From assembly GCF_014489495.1 (NCBI RefSeq), contig NZ_CP060780.1:744001-808000 (forward strand): a stretch of 64,000 nt of DNA, written 5' to 3'. A program made the position numbers and the translations under genes. The stretch is from Sphingomonas daechungensis (lineage in GTDB: Bacteria; Pseudomonadota; Alphaproteobacteria; Sphingomonadales; Sphingomonadaceae). Shown here piece after piece: positions 19,806 to 29,113 of the stretch; position 1 is the first letter of the stretch, and the number at the start of each line of letters is the position of its first letter. Below the pieces are notes generated by a model. The model ran no database searches, had not been told where the DNA came from, and saw nothing but the letters and a program-made list of their open reading frames with translations.

Positions 19806-20702
19806 TTATTCCGCGGTGCCGTTCCGCTCCCGCGGCGGAGCGGGATGATCCTCGTAGAAGCGCTGCACGAATTCCCACGCCTCTTCGGCGCTTTCGCACC
19901 AGTGAAAAATATCGAGGTCGTGCGGCGCGATAACGCCTTCCTCGACGAGCGCCTCGAAATCGACGACGCGATTCCAGAACTCGCGGCCGAACAGGATCAC
20001 CGGCAGCGGCCTGACCTTGCCGGTCTGGATGAGCGTCAGCAGCTCAAAGAACTCGTCGAACGTCCCAAAGCCGCCGGGAAAGACCGCGACCGCTCGCGCT
20101 CGCAGAAGGAAGTGCATCTTCCTCAGCGCGAAATAGTGGAACTGGAAGCTGAGATCGGGGGTGACGTAGCGGTTCGGCAGCTGCTCGTGCGGAAGCACGA
20201 TGTTGAGGCCAATGGTCTCCGCCCCGACCTCGCAGGCCCCGCGGTTCGCCGCCTCCATGATCGAAGGCCCGCCGCCCGAGCAGACGACGAAATGCCGCCA
20301 TCCGTCCTCGTCGCAGCCGCATGCTCCCGCCAGCCGGCCGAGTTCCAGCGCAACATCGTAATAGACGGCCTTGGCCTTGAGCCGCTCCGCGATCGCCCGC
20401 TGGCGGTCGTCGGACGCACCGGCGACCAAAGCCTCGGCCATCGACGGCTCCGGGATTCGCGCCGACCCGTAAACGACGAACGTCGATGCGATCCTGGCTT
20501 CGTCGAGCAGAAGCTCGGGCTTCAGCAGTTCGAGCTGGAAGCGGACGGGCCGCAAATCCTCGCGGAGAAGGAAGTCGGTGTCCTGAAACGCCAGCTTGTA
20601 GGCGGCGCTCTCGGTCTGAGGGCTGGACGGCACATGTCGCGCGGCTTTCGCGTCGACGTGGGCTTCGGGGAAAATGCGCTTCGGCGGTATGGGATCGTTC
20701 AT
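19806..20702 (-). CDS. LOG-family protein (TIGR00730-like Rossmann fold)
   Basis: 298 residues. PGGFGTFDEFFE is the LOG/lysine decarboxylase-like signature, and SGGGPSIMEAANRGA the nucleotide-binding part. LOG enzymes release cytokinin-like bases from nucleoside monophosphates; bacterial members may be general nucleotide phosphoribohydrolases. It has about 80 extra N-terminal residues compared with the short LOG form. It converges with the cytochrome gene, ending four nt away. Confidence 0.85.
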   Translation of the reverse strand: MNDPIPPKRIFPEAHVDAKAARHVPSSPQTESAAYKLAFQDTDFLLREDLRPVRFQLELLKPELLLDEARIASTFVVYGSARIPEPSMAEALVAGASDDRQRAIAERLKAKAVYYDVALELGRLAGACGCDEDGWRHFVVCSGGGPSIMEAANRGACEVGAETIGLNIVLPHEQLPNRYVTPDLSFQFHYFALRKMHFLLRARAVAVFPGGFGTFDEFFELLTLIQTGKVRPLPVILFGREFWNRVVDFEALVEEGVIAPHDLDIFHWCESAEEAWEFVQRFYEDHPAPPRERNGTAE

Positions 20703-20743
20703 GAGTTTGGGGGCTTAGCCGAGCCAGCCCCCAAGCCCAAGGG

Positions 20744-22141
20744 TCACGCGGCCGCTTCCGACTTTCGCGGTGTGCTCCAATCGATTTTGCGTGTCCCGTA
20801 CATCACACCCGCAAGGGCCGCGAACAGCAGCAGCGAGCCGATCAGCAGCGCGAAGGCTTCGAGGCTGAGAAGGACGTAGAGCACGGCGTAGAGTCCGACG
20901 AGCAAGCCGCCGATGAAGCTGGCCCGTCCCCAACTCTTCAGGACGGCCGCGGAATAGGCCGTATTGAGGCCAGCGATCGCTGCCGATGCCACGACGTAGG
21001 CCAGGCTGAACCCGATGACCTCCGCGAACGCGAGCAGCAGGACGAAGAACAGCACCAGCGCGGCACCCATCAGCAGGTATTCGACCGCCGACACCCGAAC
21101 GCCGCCGATGATGTCGAACATTAGAAGCGCGAGGAAAGTGAAACCGATGAACAGGAAGCCATACTTCGTCGCGCGATCGACCTGCGAATAAAGATCGATC
21201 GGCTGGACGAGGCTGATCGACGCGACTTTCGGAGCGCTCTGCGAATTGTCGACGCCGCGATCCTGCATCGCCTGGTCGTGGTTCAGCCGGTCGACGACAT
21301 GGCTCGAACCCTCGGCGGTTGAGACGAGGGACTCGCCCAGAGCGAGATTGCCGATTTCGTACACGGCATCGAAGCCGTTCGAACGAACATTGCGGCTGAC
21401 CGGCAAATAGTCGCTGCCGAAGCTCGGGTGAGGCCAGGGAGAGCGCACATTCCAAACCGTCTGCCCCGCCTTCGGTGCAAAGGTCAGTGAAGAATTGCCA
21501 CGCAGCCCGAACTTGTATCGGACCCCGATCGGTCCGACGATCAGCTGGCCGGCGTTGAATGGGGCGAAGAAGCCGGACCCCCCGCTGCTTCCGCCACCGG
21601 GTTGCAATTGCAACGGGACGCGGTTCACGCTGACCTTGGGATTGGCACCGATCCCTCGCGGATCGCTGATTCCAAAACGGAGTTCCGCGCGCGCGAGATC
21701 CAGCGCAGCCGGATCGACTCCCTGCCGTGAAAGGTCGCGAGGCAAACCGAAACGCGCGGCGCCTTCGATCTTCGCGTCGTAGACCACCGTCTCGTAGATG
21801 GACTTCTTCCGGTGCTCCGGTGCGAGCGAGGTCGTGAGTTCCGAAACCTCCGGCGAAAGCGTGAGCTCTCGAACACCTTCGTGCGTTCGCGTCACGCTCT
21901 TGCCGTTCTCCACCACGGTCTCGGTCGTCGTTGACTTGTACGGGATGACCAGGAGCGGGCCGGAAAAGGCCTGCGGCCCGCCCCAGCCTTCGGTAATCGC
22001 CTTGGTGGCGGTCTCCGACTGGGTCTGCCTGTCGTAGTTTAGAAGGTAGATCGAAAAGAGCGGAATGGAGAGCGCTGCCGCGACCAATATCGCCAGCAGC
22101 AGCTTGGCTCCCGGCGTACGCTCGCCGTCGGACCTGTACAC
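20744..22141 (-). CDS. creD: Inner-membrane protein CreD
   Basis: 465 residues: one N-terminal helix (LLLAILVAAALSIPLFSIYLL), a large periplasmic domain and about five C-terminal helices, the CreD layout. VQPIDLYSQVDRATKYGFLFIGFTF is a conserved family segment. CreD in gammaproteobacteria belongs to the CreBC regulon and affects envelope integrity and beta-lactam response. No creBC genes are adjacent here. The gene is intact. Confidence 0.88.
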   Translation of the reverse strand: MYRSDGERTPGAKLLLAILVAAALSIPLFSIYLLNYDRQTQSETATKAITEGWGGPQAFSGPLLVIPYKSTTTETVVENGKSVTRTHEGVRELTLSPEVSELTTSLAPEHRKKSIYETVVYDAKIEGAARFGLPRDLSRQGVDPAALDLARAELRFGISDPRGIGANPKVSVNRVPLQLQPGGGSSGGSGFFAPFNAGQLIVGPIGVRYKFGLRGNSSLTFAPKAGQTVWNVRSPWPHPSFGSDYLPVSRNVRSNGFDAVYEIGNLALGESLVSTAEGSSHVVDRLNHDQAMQDRGVDNSQSAPKVASISLVQPIDLYSQVDRATKYGFLFIGFTFLALLMFDIIGGVRVSAVEYLLMGAALVLFFVLLLAFAEVIGFSLAYVVASAAIAGLNTAYSAAVLKSWGRASFIGGLLVGLYAVLYVLLSLEAFALLIGSLLLFAALAGVMYGTRKIDWSTPRKSEAAA

Positions 22142-22247
22142 GATGAAATCCCCTTTCTTGCATGTCAGTGCGAGCGGGGATCGTAGGTCGAACGGGTGCT
22201 GAGCAGCCTGAGCGGCTTGTGATGATTTCCTGAAAAGCGTGGGTTCG

Positions 22248-22523
22248 TCAGTCCTCGGACGACTTGCTCTTCATTGCGAAGGCGATCGCTGCCCCGGCCG
22301 CGGCGAAGATCAGTGCGAAGCTGGCATTCAAGGACAGGTCGACGCGCCAGAATGGCGGGCGCAGCTCTTCGCTACTGGTGAGATAGAGTAGTCCCCATCC
22401 AACGACCGTGGCTGCGGTGCCCGCGAGCATCGAGGGCACGATGCGCCATCCGAACTTCTGCACCATCAGAAAGGCAACCAGCGCGCTGACGAGATACAGC
22501 AGCCACAACGCGGTCTCGTTCAA
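22248..22523 (-). CDS. Small membrane protein, unknown function, coupled to sdhA
   Basis: 91 residues with three hydrophobic stretches (about 5-20, 27-47 and 67-84) and no recognised motif. Its ATG overlaps the sdhA stop (ATGA), so it is translated with the succinate dehydrogenase genes. It occupies the slot where sdhB is normally found. It might assist complex II or simply be carried in the operon; function unknown. Confidence 0.7.
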   Translation of the reverse strand: MNETALWLLYLVSALVAFLMVQKFGWRIVPSMLAGTAATVVGWGLLYLTSSEELRPPFWRVDLSLNASFALIFAAAGAAIAFAMKSKSSED

Positions 22524-24319
22524 TACACACGCGCCTTGGGTTTGAAGTACTGGACGTCCTCGGTGAGCGTGAAGTCGTGGACCGGGCGATAGTCGATCTT
22601 AACCGATCCGCCCTTGCCGCCCCAGCCGTCGAACCAGGCGATGGTGTGCTTCATCCAGTCCTTGTCATTCCGGTCGGGGAAGTCCTCGTGCATGTGCGCG
22701 CCGCGGCTTTCCTTGCGGTTCGCGGCGCAATGCATGGTGACGACGGCCTGCGCGATGAGATTGTCGAGCTCTAGCGTCTCGACCAGATCGCTGTTCCAGA
22801 TGAGGCTGCGGTCGCTGACGCGGACGTCCTCCATCGTCTTGTAGACGGCGTCTATCTTGGTCTCGCCTTCCGCGAGCGTGCGCTCGGTGCGGAACACGGC
22901 ACAGTCGGCCTGCATGGTGCGCTGCATATCGAGACGGATCTCAGCGGTCGGGCGGTCGCCTTTCGCGTTGCGAAAGTGGTCGAGGCGAGCGAGCGCCAGG
23001 TCGGCGGAGTCCTTCGGGAGTTCCGGCTGCGCGGCGTTCTTCTTGAGGATTTCGCCCAGGCGCAGGCCGGCCGCGCGGCCGAACACCACAAGGTCGATCA
23101 GGCTGTTCGAGCCCAAGCGATTGGCACCATGAACCGACACGCAAGCCGCTTCGCCGACTGCGAACAACCCGGGCACGACCGCGTCCGGATTGCCATCCTT
23201 CAGCGTCACAACCTCCCCGTGGAAGTTCGTCGGGATGCCGCCCATGTTGTAATGCACGGTGGGCGCGACCGGGATGGGCTGCCGCCGCAAGTCGACACCG
23301 GCGAAGGTCATCGCCGTCTCGGTGATCCCCGGAAGGCGCTCCGCCAGAATGGCCGGATCGAGGTGGTCGAGGTGAAGGAAAATATGATCCTTGTGCTCGC
23401 CGACGCCCCGACCCTCGCGCATTTCCATCGCCATCGAGCGTGAGACGACGTCACGGCTGGCGAGGTCCTTCGCGTGCGGAGCGTAGCGCTCCATGAAACG
23501 CTCGCCGTCGGAATTGGTGAGGTACCCGCCCTCGCCGCGCGCCCCCTCGGTGATGAGCACGCCCGCACCGTAAATGCCGGTCGGGTGGAACTGCACGAAC
23601 TCCAAATCCTGCAGCGGAAGGCCGGCGCGAAGGACCATCGCATTGCCGTCGCCGGTGCAGGTGTGCGCGCTGGTCGCCGTGAAATAGACGCGGCCGTAGC
23701 CACCGGTGGCGAGCACCACGGATTGTGCACGGAAGCGATGGATCGAACCGTCGTCCATGCAAAGAGCGACGACTCCGCGGCACTCGCCACCTTCCATGAT
23801 GAGGTCGAGTGCAAAATATTCGATGAAGAAGTCGGCGTCGTACTTCAGGCTCTGCTGGTAGAGCGTGTGGAGCATCGCATGGCCGGTACGGTCGGCTGCG
23901 GCGCAGGTGCGCTGCGCGGCCGGGCCCTCCCCCATGTTCTGCGTCATTCCGCCGAAGGCGCGCTGGTAGATCTTTCCGTCCGCCCGCCGGCTGAACGGCA
24001 TCCCCGCATGTTCGAGTTCGATGACCGCCGCAGGAGCTTCGCGGACCATATATTCGATTGCGTCCTGGTCGCCGAGCCAGTCGGCGCCCTTGACGGTGTC
24101 GTACATGTGCCAGGTCCAGTGATCCGGCCCCATGTTGCCAAGCGAGGCGGCAATGCCTCCTTGCGCCGCGACGGTATGGCTTCGGGTTGGAAAGACCTTG
24201 GTGATGCATGCGGTCTTCAGGCCGGCGTTCGCCGCGCCCATGGTGGTGCGAAGGCCGGCACCGCCAGCGCCGACAACAACGACGTCGTAGGTATGATCGA
24301 TGATCTGGTAAGCGCTCAA
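22520..24319 (-). CDS. sdhA: Succinate dehydrogenase flavoprotein subunit SdhA
   Basis: Catalytic FAD subunit of complex II, oxidising succinate to fumarate. 599 residues: FAD-binding [18 protein letters not shown], covalent FAD histidine in [12 protein letters not shown], active-site arginine region in [11 protein letters not shown] and the C-terminal domain ending YFKPKARVY. The start is TTG 24319, overlapping the sdhD stop by TTGA; the longer open frame to 24532 only shadows sdhD. The iron-sulfur subunit SdhB is not encoded in the window. Confidence 0.94.
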   Translation of the reverse strand: MSAYQIIDHTYDVVVVGAGGAGLRTTMGAANAGLKTACITKVFPTRSHTVAAQGGIAASLGNMGPDHWTWHMYDTVKGADWLGDQDAIEYMVREAPAAVIELEHAGMPFSRRADGKIYQRAFGGMTQNMGEGPAAQRTCAAADRTGHAMLHTLYQQSLKYDADFFIEYFALDLIMEGGECRGVVALCMDDGSIHRFRAQSVVLATGGYGRVYFTATSAHTCTGDGNAMVLRAGLPLQDLEFVQFHPTGIYGAGVLITEGARGEGGYLTNSDGERFMERYAPHAKDLASRDVVSRSMAMEMREGRGVGEHKDHIFLHLDHLDPAILAERLPGITETAMTFAGVDLRRQPIPVAPTVHYNMGGIPTNFHGEVVTLKDGNPDAVVPGLFAVGEAACVSVHGANRLGSNSLIDLVVFGRAAGLRLGEILKKNAAQPELPKDSADLALARLDHFRNAKGDRPTAEIRLDMQRTMQADCAVFRTERTLAEGETKIDAVYKTMEDVRVSDRSLIWNSDLVETLELDNLIAQAVVTMHCAANRKESRGAHMHEDFPDRNDKDWMKHTIAWFDGWGGKGGSVKIDYRPVHDFTLTEDVQYFKPKARVY

Positions 24320-24711
24320 GCTGCGGCTCCGAATGCGATCTTGGCCAGCGCGAACAGCGCAAAGGCGGCGCCGAAGACGGCGACGAACAGAAGCAGCGTG
24401 TTCAGCGCGAAATTGCTGCCCGGCTCGTGCACGTAATCGTCGACGACGACCTTCAGGCCGTCCAGCCCGTGGTAGAAGGACGTGATCACGAACAGGGCCA
24501 TCGGAACCGCCCCAAGCGGCGAGCGCAACCATTCGCGAAGGGTGCCGTAGTCCAGACCCGGCAAGAACAGCAGCGAGGCAATCAGCCAGACGCCGAGCAG
24601 GAGCAGCGCCAGACTGCTCACCCGCTCCGAAATCCAGTGCTCGCCGCCTTCGCGGGCGGAGCCAAGGCCGCGGACCTTGCCGAGCTCGGTCGAGCTGTCA
24701 CCCAGGCTCAT
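24316..24711 (-). CDS. sdhD: Succinate dehydrogenase membrane anchor SdhD
   Basis: 131 residues with three membrane helices. [21 protein letters not shown] carries the heme/quinone-site histidine typical of SdhD. Its ATG overlaps the sdhC stop (ATGA) and its TGA overlaps the sdhA start. Anchors the catalytic subunits and helps form the ubiquinone site. Confidence 0.9.
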   Translation of the reverse strand: MSLGDSSTELGKVRGLGSAREGGEHWISERVSSLALLLLGVWLIASLLFLPGLDYGTLREWLRSPLGAVPMALFVITSFYHGLDGLKVVVDDYVHEPGSNFALNTLLLFVAVFGAAFALFALAKIAFGAAA

Positions 24712-25103
24712 TTCGCAACTCCCAGAAGATAGAACCAGATAGCCGCGGTCACCACGACCGAACCGACGAAAGTGGAGACGGCCGACGCCTTGTTCGGCTT
24801 CAGGTCGAAGTTCTGGCCGGTGTCCATCACCAGGTGACGAATGCCCGAGAAAAGGTGCTGGAAGAACGCCCAGGTCAGGCCGATCAGGACGACCACGCCA
24901 ACCCAGGTCTGCGCGATCGCGGCGAAGTCGCCGTAAGCATCCGCACCCTTCGCCAGAGCCAGCAGCCACCAGGTCAGGACCGCGAGCCCGGCTACGGTCA
25001 ACGCACCGCCCGAAATCCTGTGGAAGATCGATGCCGCCATGCCCGGTCCCCAGCGCCAGATGCCGAGGTGCGGCGAGAGCGGTCGCGCCCGTTGTTCAGC
25101 CAT
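24708..25103 (-). CDS. sdhC: Succinate dehydrogenase cytochrome b556 subunit SdhC
   Basis: 131 residues, three helices. Motifs RPLSPHLGIWRW, SIFHRISG and HLFSGIRHLVMD are diagnostic for SdhC; the second histidine motif supplies the heme b ligand. ATG 25103 (MAEQRARPL) fits homologues and has a GGAGAG site nearby; the longer frame to 25220 is upstream noncoding DNA. First gene of the sdhCDA operon. Confidence 0.93.
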   Translation of the reverse strand: MAEQRARPLSPHLGIWRWGPGMAASIFHRISGGALTVAGLAVLTWWLLALAKGADAYGDFAAIAQTWVGVVVLIGLTWAFFQHLFSGIRHLVMDTGQNFDLKPNKASAVSTFVGSVVVTAAIWFYLLGVAK

Positions 25104-25212
25104 GAGGGCTACTCTCCTGTTCGTCTGCAGGCCGCGCCGGCCCCTTGAAAGTCGATGCCCGATTAGGCTCGGGGTGCTCGAAGGGCAAGATTCGGCAGGC
25201 CCTAACTCGCCC

Positions 25213-25220
25213 TTAACCAT
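25213..25220 (+). promoter_or_regulatory. CtrA-like half site (TTAACCAT) before the chemoreceptor gene
   Basis: TTAACCAT matches a known form of CtrA binding motif in alphaproteobacteria, which often controls motility genes. It lies 54 nt upstream of the chemoreceptor ATG, in the divergent region shared with sdhC. A single 8-mer is weak evidence. Confidence 0.35.
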
Positions 25221-25273
25221 TAGCGGAGCATTTCAGCCCCGGACATTGCGTGTGAAGGCGGGGACTAGAAGGC

Positions 25274-26562
25274 ATGAGCGTCGACATTGGTAATCTGCCG
25301 CGCCTTAGCGACGAGCAGGTCAACTCGCGGCTGAAGGCCTACAGCGACGGCGGCAAATTCCAGGATTCGCTGCGCTGGCTCTGGGCCAGGCCGGTGACGT
25401 GATCGAGGAATGCTCACGCCGCCATTTCGGCGAAGAAGCCGTCAAATTGAACCGCGCCTATTTCACCATGAAGGTCGATTCCGCCTGGGTTCGCGCCGTC
25501 GCCGAGCAAGGCGTCCAGCTGTTCGTGAAGAAGAAGAGCGTGCCGGAGTTCGTCGCGTCCCACGCTGACATGTCGCGCGATGTGATTGCCGAATTCGAGA
25601 CTCGCTTCGAAGGCAAGACCGAAGACCGGCTGACCGCGATCGATGCGTTCAGCCGCGCGCTTGCCTATGCCGAGGATATCATCCTTGCCCAAATCACCGT
25701 TCTCGAAGCCTGCGAAGCGGCCGATGCCCGCGGCAAGCAGAACGAAGAGTTCGAACGTCGCGTCGGCGAGTTGTTCCGCGCAAGCAGCGACCAGTCCAAG
25801 TCGCTGACCGAGCGCACTCGCTCGACGGCCTCGTCGGCGCGCGGAATGCTCGGCAAGACAAGCGAAGTTGCCGCTGCCGCGGAACAGTCGGCCGTCGCGA
25901 TGCGCGAAGCTGCGCAAACCGCTGCTGGCCTCATTCGCGCCATCGAGGACGCTCGCTCAGAAGTCGAAGTCGCCGCCGATGTCGCCATCCGCGCCGGAGA
26001 CCAGGCCAGCGAGGCCGTGAAGGTCAGCCAAGCTCTTTCGGGACACGTCGAAGCGATCGAATCCATCCTCGGCCTGATCCGCGACATTGCGGGCCAGACC
26101 AACCTTCTCGCCCTCAATGCCACCATCGAGGCGGCCCGGGCCGGCGATGCCGGCCGCGGTTTCGCTGTCGTCGCACAGGAAGTGAAGAGCCTCGCCTCGC
26201 AGACGGCTCGCGCCACCGACGACATCACTGCCAAGATCACGGCCATCCAGCAGGCGACCAAGCAGACGGTGGAAGCCAACGGCTCGATCCAGGGCACGGT
26301 CGAAGAGGTTCAGACCTCGGCCGACCGCATCCGCCAGGCCATGGAGCTTCAGGCGCAGACCGTGACGATGATCACCGCCGCCGTCGACGAGACCGCGCTG
26401 GCCGCGGACTCGATGAGTTCGACGATCGCTGCGATCCGCACCGACACCGAGAATGTCGCCAAGGACATCGATCAGGTCGAACAGGGCTTCGGCCGCTTCG
26501 CCGAGCAGATTTCCGACTTCACCTCGAAGACGAAAGAGTTCGTTACCCGCGTCGCGGCGTAA
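25274..26562 (+). CDS. Soluble methyl-accepting chemotaxis protein with N-terminal sensor (frame broken)
   Basis: About 429 residues, no membrane segment, so a cytoplasmic receptor. The C-terminal part is a coiled coil with the invariant hairpin tip [20 protein letters not shown], where CheA and CheW dock. The first 160 residues are an all-alpha sensor resembling the globin-coupled receptors ([42 protein letters not shown]), but a clear proximal heme histidine is not evident. A base is missing at 25383-25387; one G or C restores the frame near residue 38. ATG 25274 has GGACTAGAAGG upstream. Confidence 0.8.
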
Positions 26563-26565
26563 TCT

Positions 26566-26579
26566 CCCGCTTTCGCGGG
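26566..26579. repeat. Short REP-like hairpin after the chemoreceptor gene
   Basis: CCCGC-TTTC-GCGGG with flanks CT and CG, directly after the stop codon. This CCCGCTTTCGCGGG core resembles extragenic repeats I know from proteobacterial genomes. It has no T-tract; it could aid transcript ending or stability. Confidence 0.45.
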
Positions 26580-26616
26580 CGTGACGAAACAACGGTGCGG
26601 CGCTAACGAGCGCCGC

Positions 26617-27318
26617 ATGAACATCCTGATCACCGGGGCAAGTCGCGGAATCGGCGCGGCGGCTTACGATCTCCTGAAGTCGCGGGGCCACAACGTAGTC
26701 GGCCATTCGACCAAGGGTAACGCAGACCTGATTGCCGGCGACCTGATGGACCCCGCAGTCCCACGCGAGATTTGGGAGGCTGCTCTGGAACGCCTCGACG
26801 GGCGAATTGACGTGCTGGTCAATAACGCCGGCATCTACGAAGCGAATCCCCTGAGCACTCGAGATCGAGACTGGCGGACCGCTTGGTACGCCACGTTGAC
26901 GATAAACTTGCAGGCACCCGCCGACCTGAGCCGTCTCGCGGTAAAGCATTTTCAAGAAATGGGCGGCGGCCGCATCGTCAACGTCGCGAGCCGCGCAGGC
27001 TGGCGCGGGGACAGCCCGGATCATTGGCACTACGCCGCATCAAAGTCCGCCCTGATCGGCATGACCAAGACCATCGCACGCGCCTACGCGGCTGACGGCA
27101 TCTACGCCTTCGCGGTCGCCCCTGGCTTCACCGTTTCGGAAATGACCGAGGAGTATTTGAAGGGTCGTGGCGGCGCTGCGGTCGTTGCCGATATCCCACT
27201 CGGCCGCGTGGCGAATACGGATGAGGTCGCGGAGGTCATCCGCTGGCTCGCAACCGAAGCCCCCGCCTCCTCGACCGGCTCGACCATCGATGTGAACGGC
27301 GCGAGCTATGTTCGCTAG
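26617..27318 (+). CDS. Short-chain dehydrogenase/reductase (SDR)
   Basis: 233 residues, NAD(P)-dependent oxidoreductase. TGASRGIG is the cofactor loop, NNAG the central motif; YAASK gives catalytic Tyr and Lys, with Ser in NVASRAG. The C-terminal GSTIDVNGASYVR is typical of the FabG-like classical subfamily. The substrate cannot be inferred. ATG 26617 (MNILITGAS) is chosen; its stop overlaps the start of the beta-lactamase gene by 11 nt, indicating coupling. Confidence 0.88.
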   Translation: MNILITGASRGIGAAAYDLLKSRGHNVVGHSTKGNADLIAGDLMDPAVPREIWEAALERLDGRIDVLVNNAGIYEANPLSTRDRDWRTAWYATLTINLQAPADLSRLAVKHFQEMGGGRIVNVASRAGWRGDSPDHWHYAASKSALIGMTKTIARAYAADGIYAFAVAPGFTVSEMTEEYLKGRGGAAVVADIPLGRVANTDEVAEVIRWLATEAPASSTGSTIDVNGASYVR

Positions 27319-28161
27319 CATTGCCGCAGCCGCGCTTGCAGCCGCAACACCGGCGACGATCGCCGAACATGAGGCCGCCTGCGCCGGAAAGGACGGTTGG
27401 AGCGACCCGGCGCCGCCGATCAGGATCTTCGCCAACGTTTACGACGTAGGCACCTGCGGCATCGTTTCGCTGCTGATCACCGGACCGCGCGGCCACATCT
27501 TGCTCGACGGAGCGACGGAAGAAGCCGCGCCCGGGATCGCCGCCAATATCCAGCGGCTTGGCTTCCAGCTCTCCGACGTGAAAATCATAGGCGCGAGCCA
27601 TGAGCATTATGACCATGTCGGCGGCCTGGCGGAGCTCCAGCGGCTGACCGGCGCAACGGTGATGTCGATGCCGTCGGCCTATCTCGCGCTCGAAACCGGC
27701 AAGGTCGATGACGACGACCCGCAGCTTGGACTTCACAAGCCGTACCAGCCGGCGAAGGTGGGCATCATGCTCGCCGACGGCTTCGTCGTCCGCCAGGGGC
27801 CGCTTGCAATCACCGCCCACGCCACTCCCGGCCACGCGCCGGCAGCACGAGCTGGTCTTGGCGCTCCTGCGAAAGCGGCCGCTGCGTCACTTTCGTCTAC
27901 GCCGACAGCGTGAGCGCCGTCTCGTCGGACAGCTACCGCTTTTCCGACCACAAGCGTTACGTCACGACCTTCCGTGAAAGCTTGCGCAAGATCGAACGGA
28001 TGCAGTGCAGCCTGCTCGTCACCCCGCACCCCGCCGCCAGCAATCTATACGACCGGCTCGCCGGCAAGGCCCCGCTGATCGACGGTAGTGCTTGCAAGCA
28101 GTACGCGCAGCGCGGCCGCGCGGCACTCGACGCGCGCCTGACGAAGGAACAGGCGAAATAA
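27308..28161 (+). CDS. Subclass B3 metallo-beta-lactamase (frame broken)
   Basis: About 284 residues with a short signal peptide. The zinc ligands of B3 enzymes are all present: HEHYDH (H98, H100, D102, H103), H176 in TPGHAPGSTSW, and the late histidine in LVTPHPAASNLYDR. The N-terminal WSDPAPPIRIFANVYDVGTCGI and GHILLDGATEEA are also B3-like. A base is missing at 27839-27842; one C restores HAPGSTSWSW and the reading frame to TAA 28161. B3 enzymes are periplasmic and often hydrolyse carbapenems; activity here is inferred. It is chromosomal, next to housekeeping genes, so it is probably intrinsic. Confidence 0.83.
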
Positions 28162-29043
28162 GCTACCGGGTCACCATCGCGTGCACGCGCGCGCAGGGCG
28201 AAGCGATCGGCAGCGCGGAAGATCTCTTCATCGCCAGCGAAGCACCCCGGTCGTCGTCGCCGACGAACCCGACGAAACCAAGCCGGACGACTGGGTAATC
28301 CACGCTTACTTCGAGGCAGAACCCACTTCCGAAGAGCTGATCGAACTGCGAGGCCTGGGAAGCGGCGAACCCGAGATCGAACATCTCGAGGACAGCACGG
28401 ACTGGATCACCAAGAGCCAGCAGGGCCTGCAGCCAATCCGCGCGGGCCGCTTCTTCGTCCACACGCCTATGCATTACGTCGACCGACCGGCGGACACGGT
28501 CAACTTCGAGATCGACGCGGGCCTCGCGTTCGGCACAGGCCAGCATGCGACCACCGCCGGCTGCCTGGACGCGCTCGACCGGCTGGCCGTCTCAGGCGCC
28601 GCTTTCGCGAACATCGCCGACATCGGCACGGGCACCGGCCTGCTTGCATTCGCAGCGCTAGCGCTCTGGCCAGAGGCGCGTTGCATCGCGACCGACATCG
28701 ACCCCGTGGCTATCGACGTTTCGCGCGAAAATGCGGCCATCAATGGAGTGAAGACCGGACACAACCCGGGCGAACTTTTGCTGGCGGTGGCGGATGGAAT
28801 GGACTCGCCCATGCTCGCCGCGCGGGCCCGTTCGACTTGCTGATCGCCAATATCCTCGCCGGGCCTCTCATTGAGCTTGCTCCCACGTTCGCAAAGTCGC
28901 TTGCGTCCGGAGGAACGGTGATTCTCGCCGGCCTGCTCGATACGCAGGCCGACGCGGTGGCAGCCGCTTATCAGGCACAGGGCCTTCAACTGATCGATCC
29001 CGGCCATGGCGAATGGCCGGTGGTCGAACTGAAGGCGCCGTAA
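28158..29043 (+). CDS. prmA: Ribosomal protein L11 methyltransferase PrmA (two frame breaks, odd start)
   Basis: About 295 residues. The SAM-binding site IADIGTGTGLLAFAAL, ATDIDPVAIDVSRENAAING and FDLLIANILAGPLIELAP are diagnostic of PrmA; GLAFGTGQHATTAGCL is its characteristic loop. It trimethylates ribosomal protein L11. Bases are missing at 28245-28248 and 28824-28826; adding one C and one G gives EAPPVVVADE and AARGPFDLLI. No normal start is visible: the frame begins at ATA 28158, where a single change to ATG would create an ATGA overlap with the lactamase stop. Confidence 0.85.
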
Positions 29044-29113
29044 GCAGCTTTTGTCTTGCCTGCGCCCGGTGCCGCTGCAATCCAGCCGCACTGTCTTCTG
29101 CAGGTCTCCACGC

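Noticed and set aside
24320-24532. Upstream extension of sdhA
   Set aside because: It lies inside sdhD in another frame; the TTG overlapping the sdhD stop fits homologue starts.
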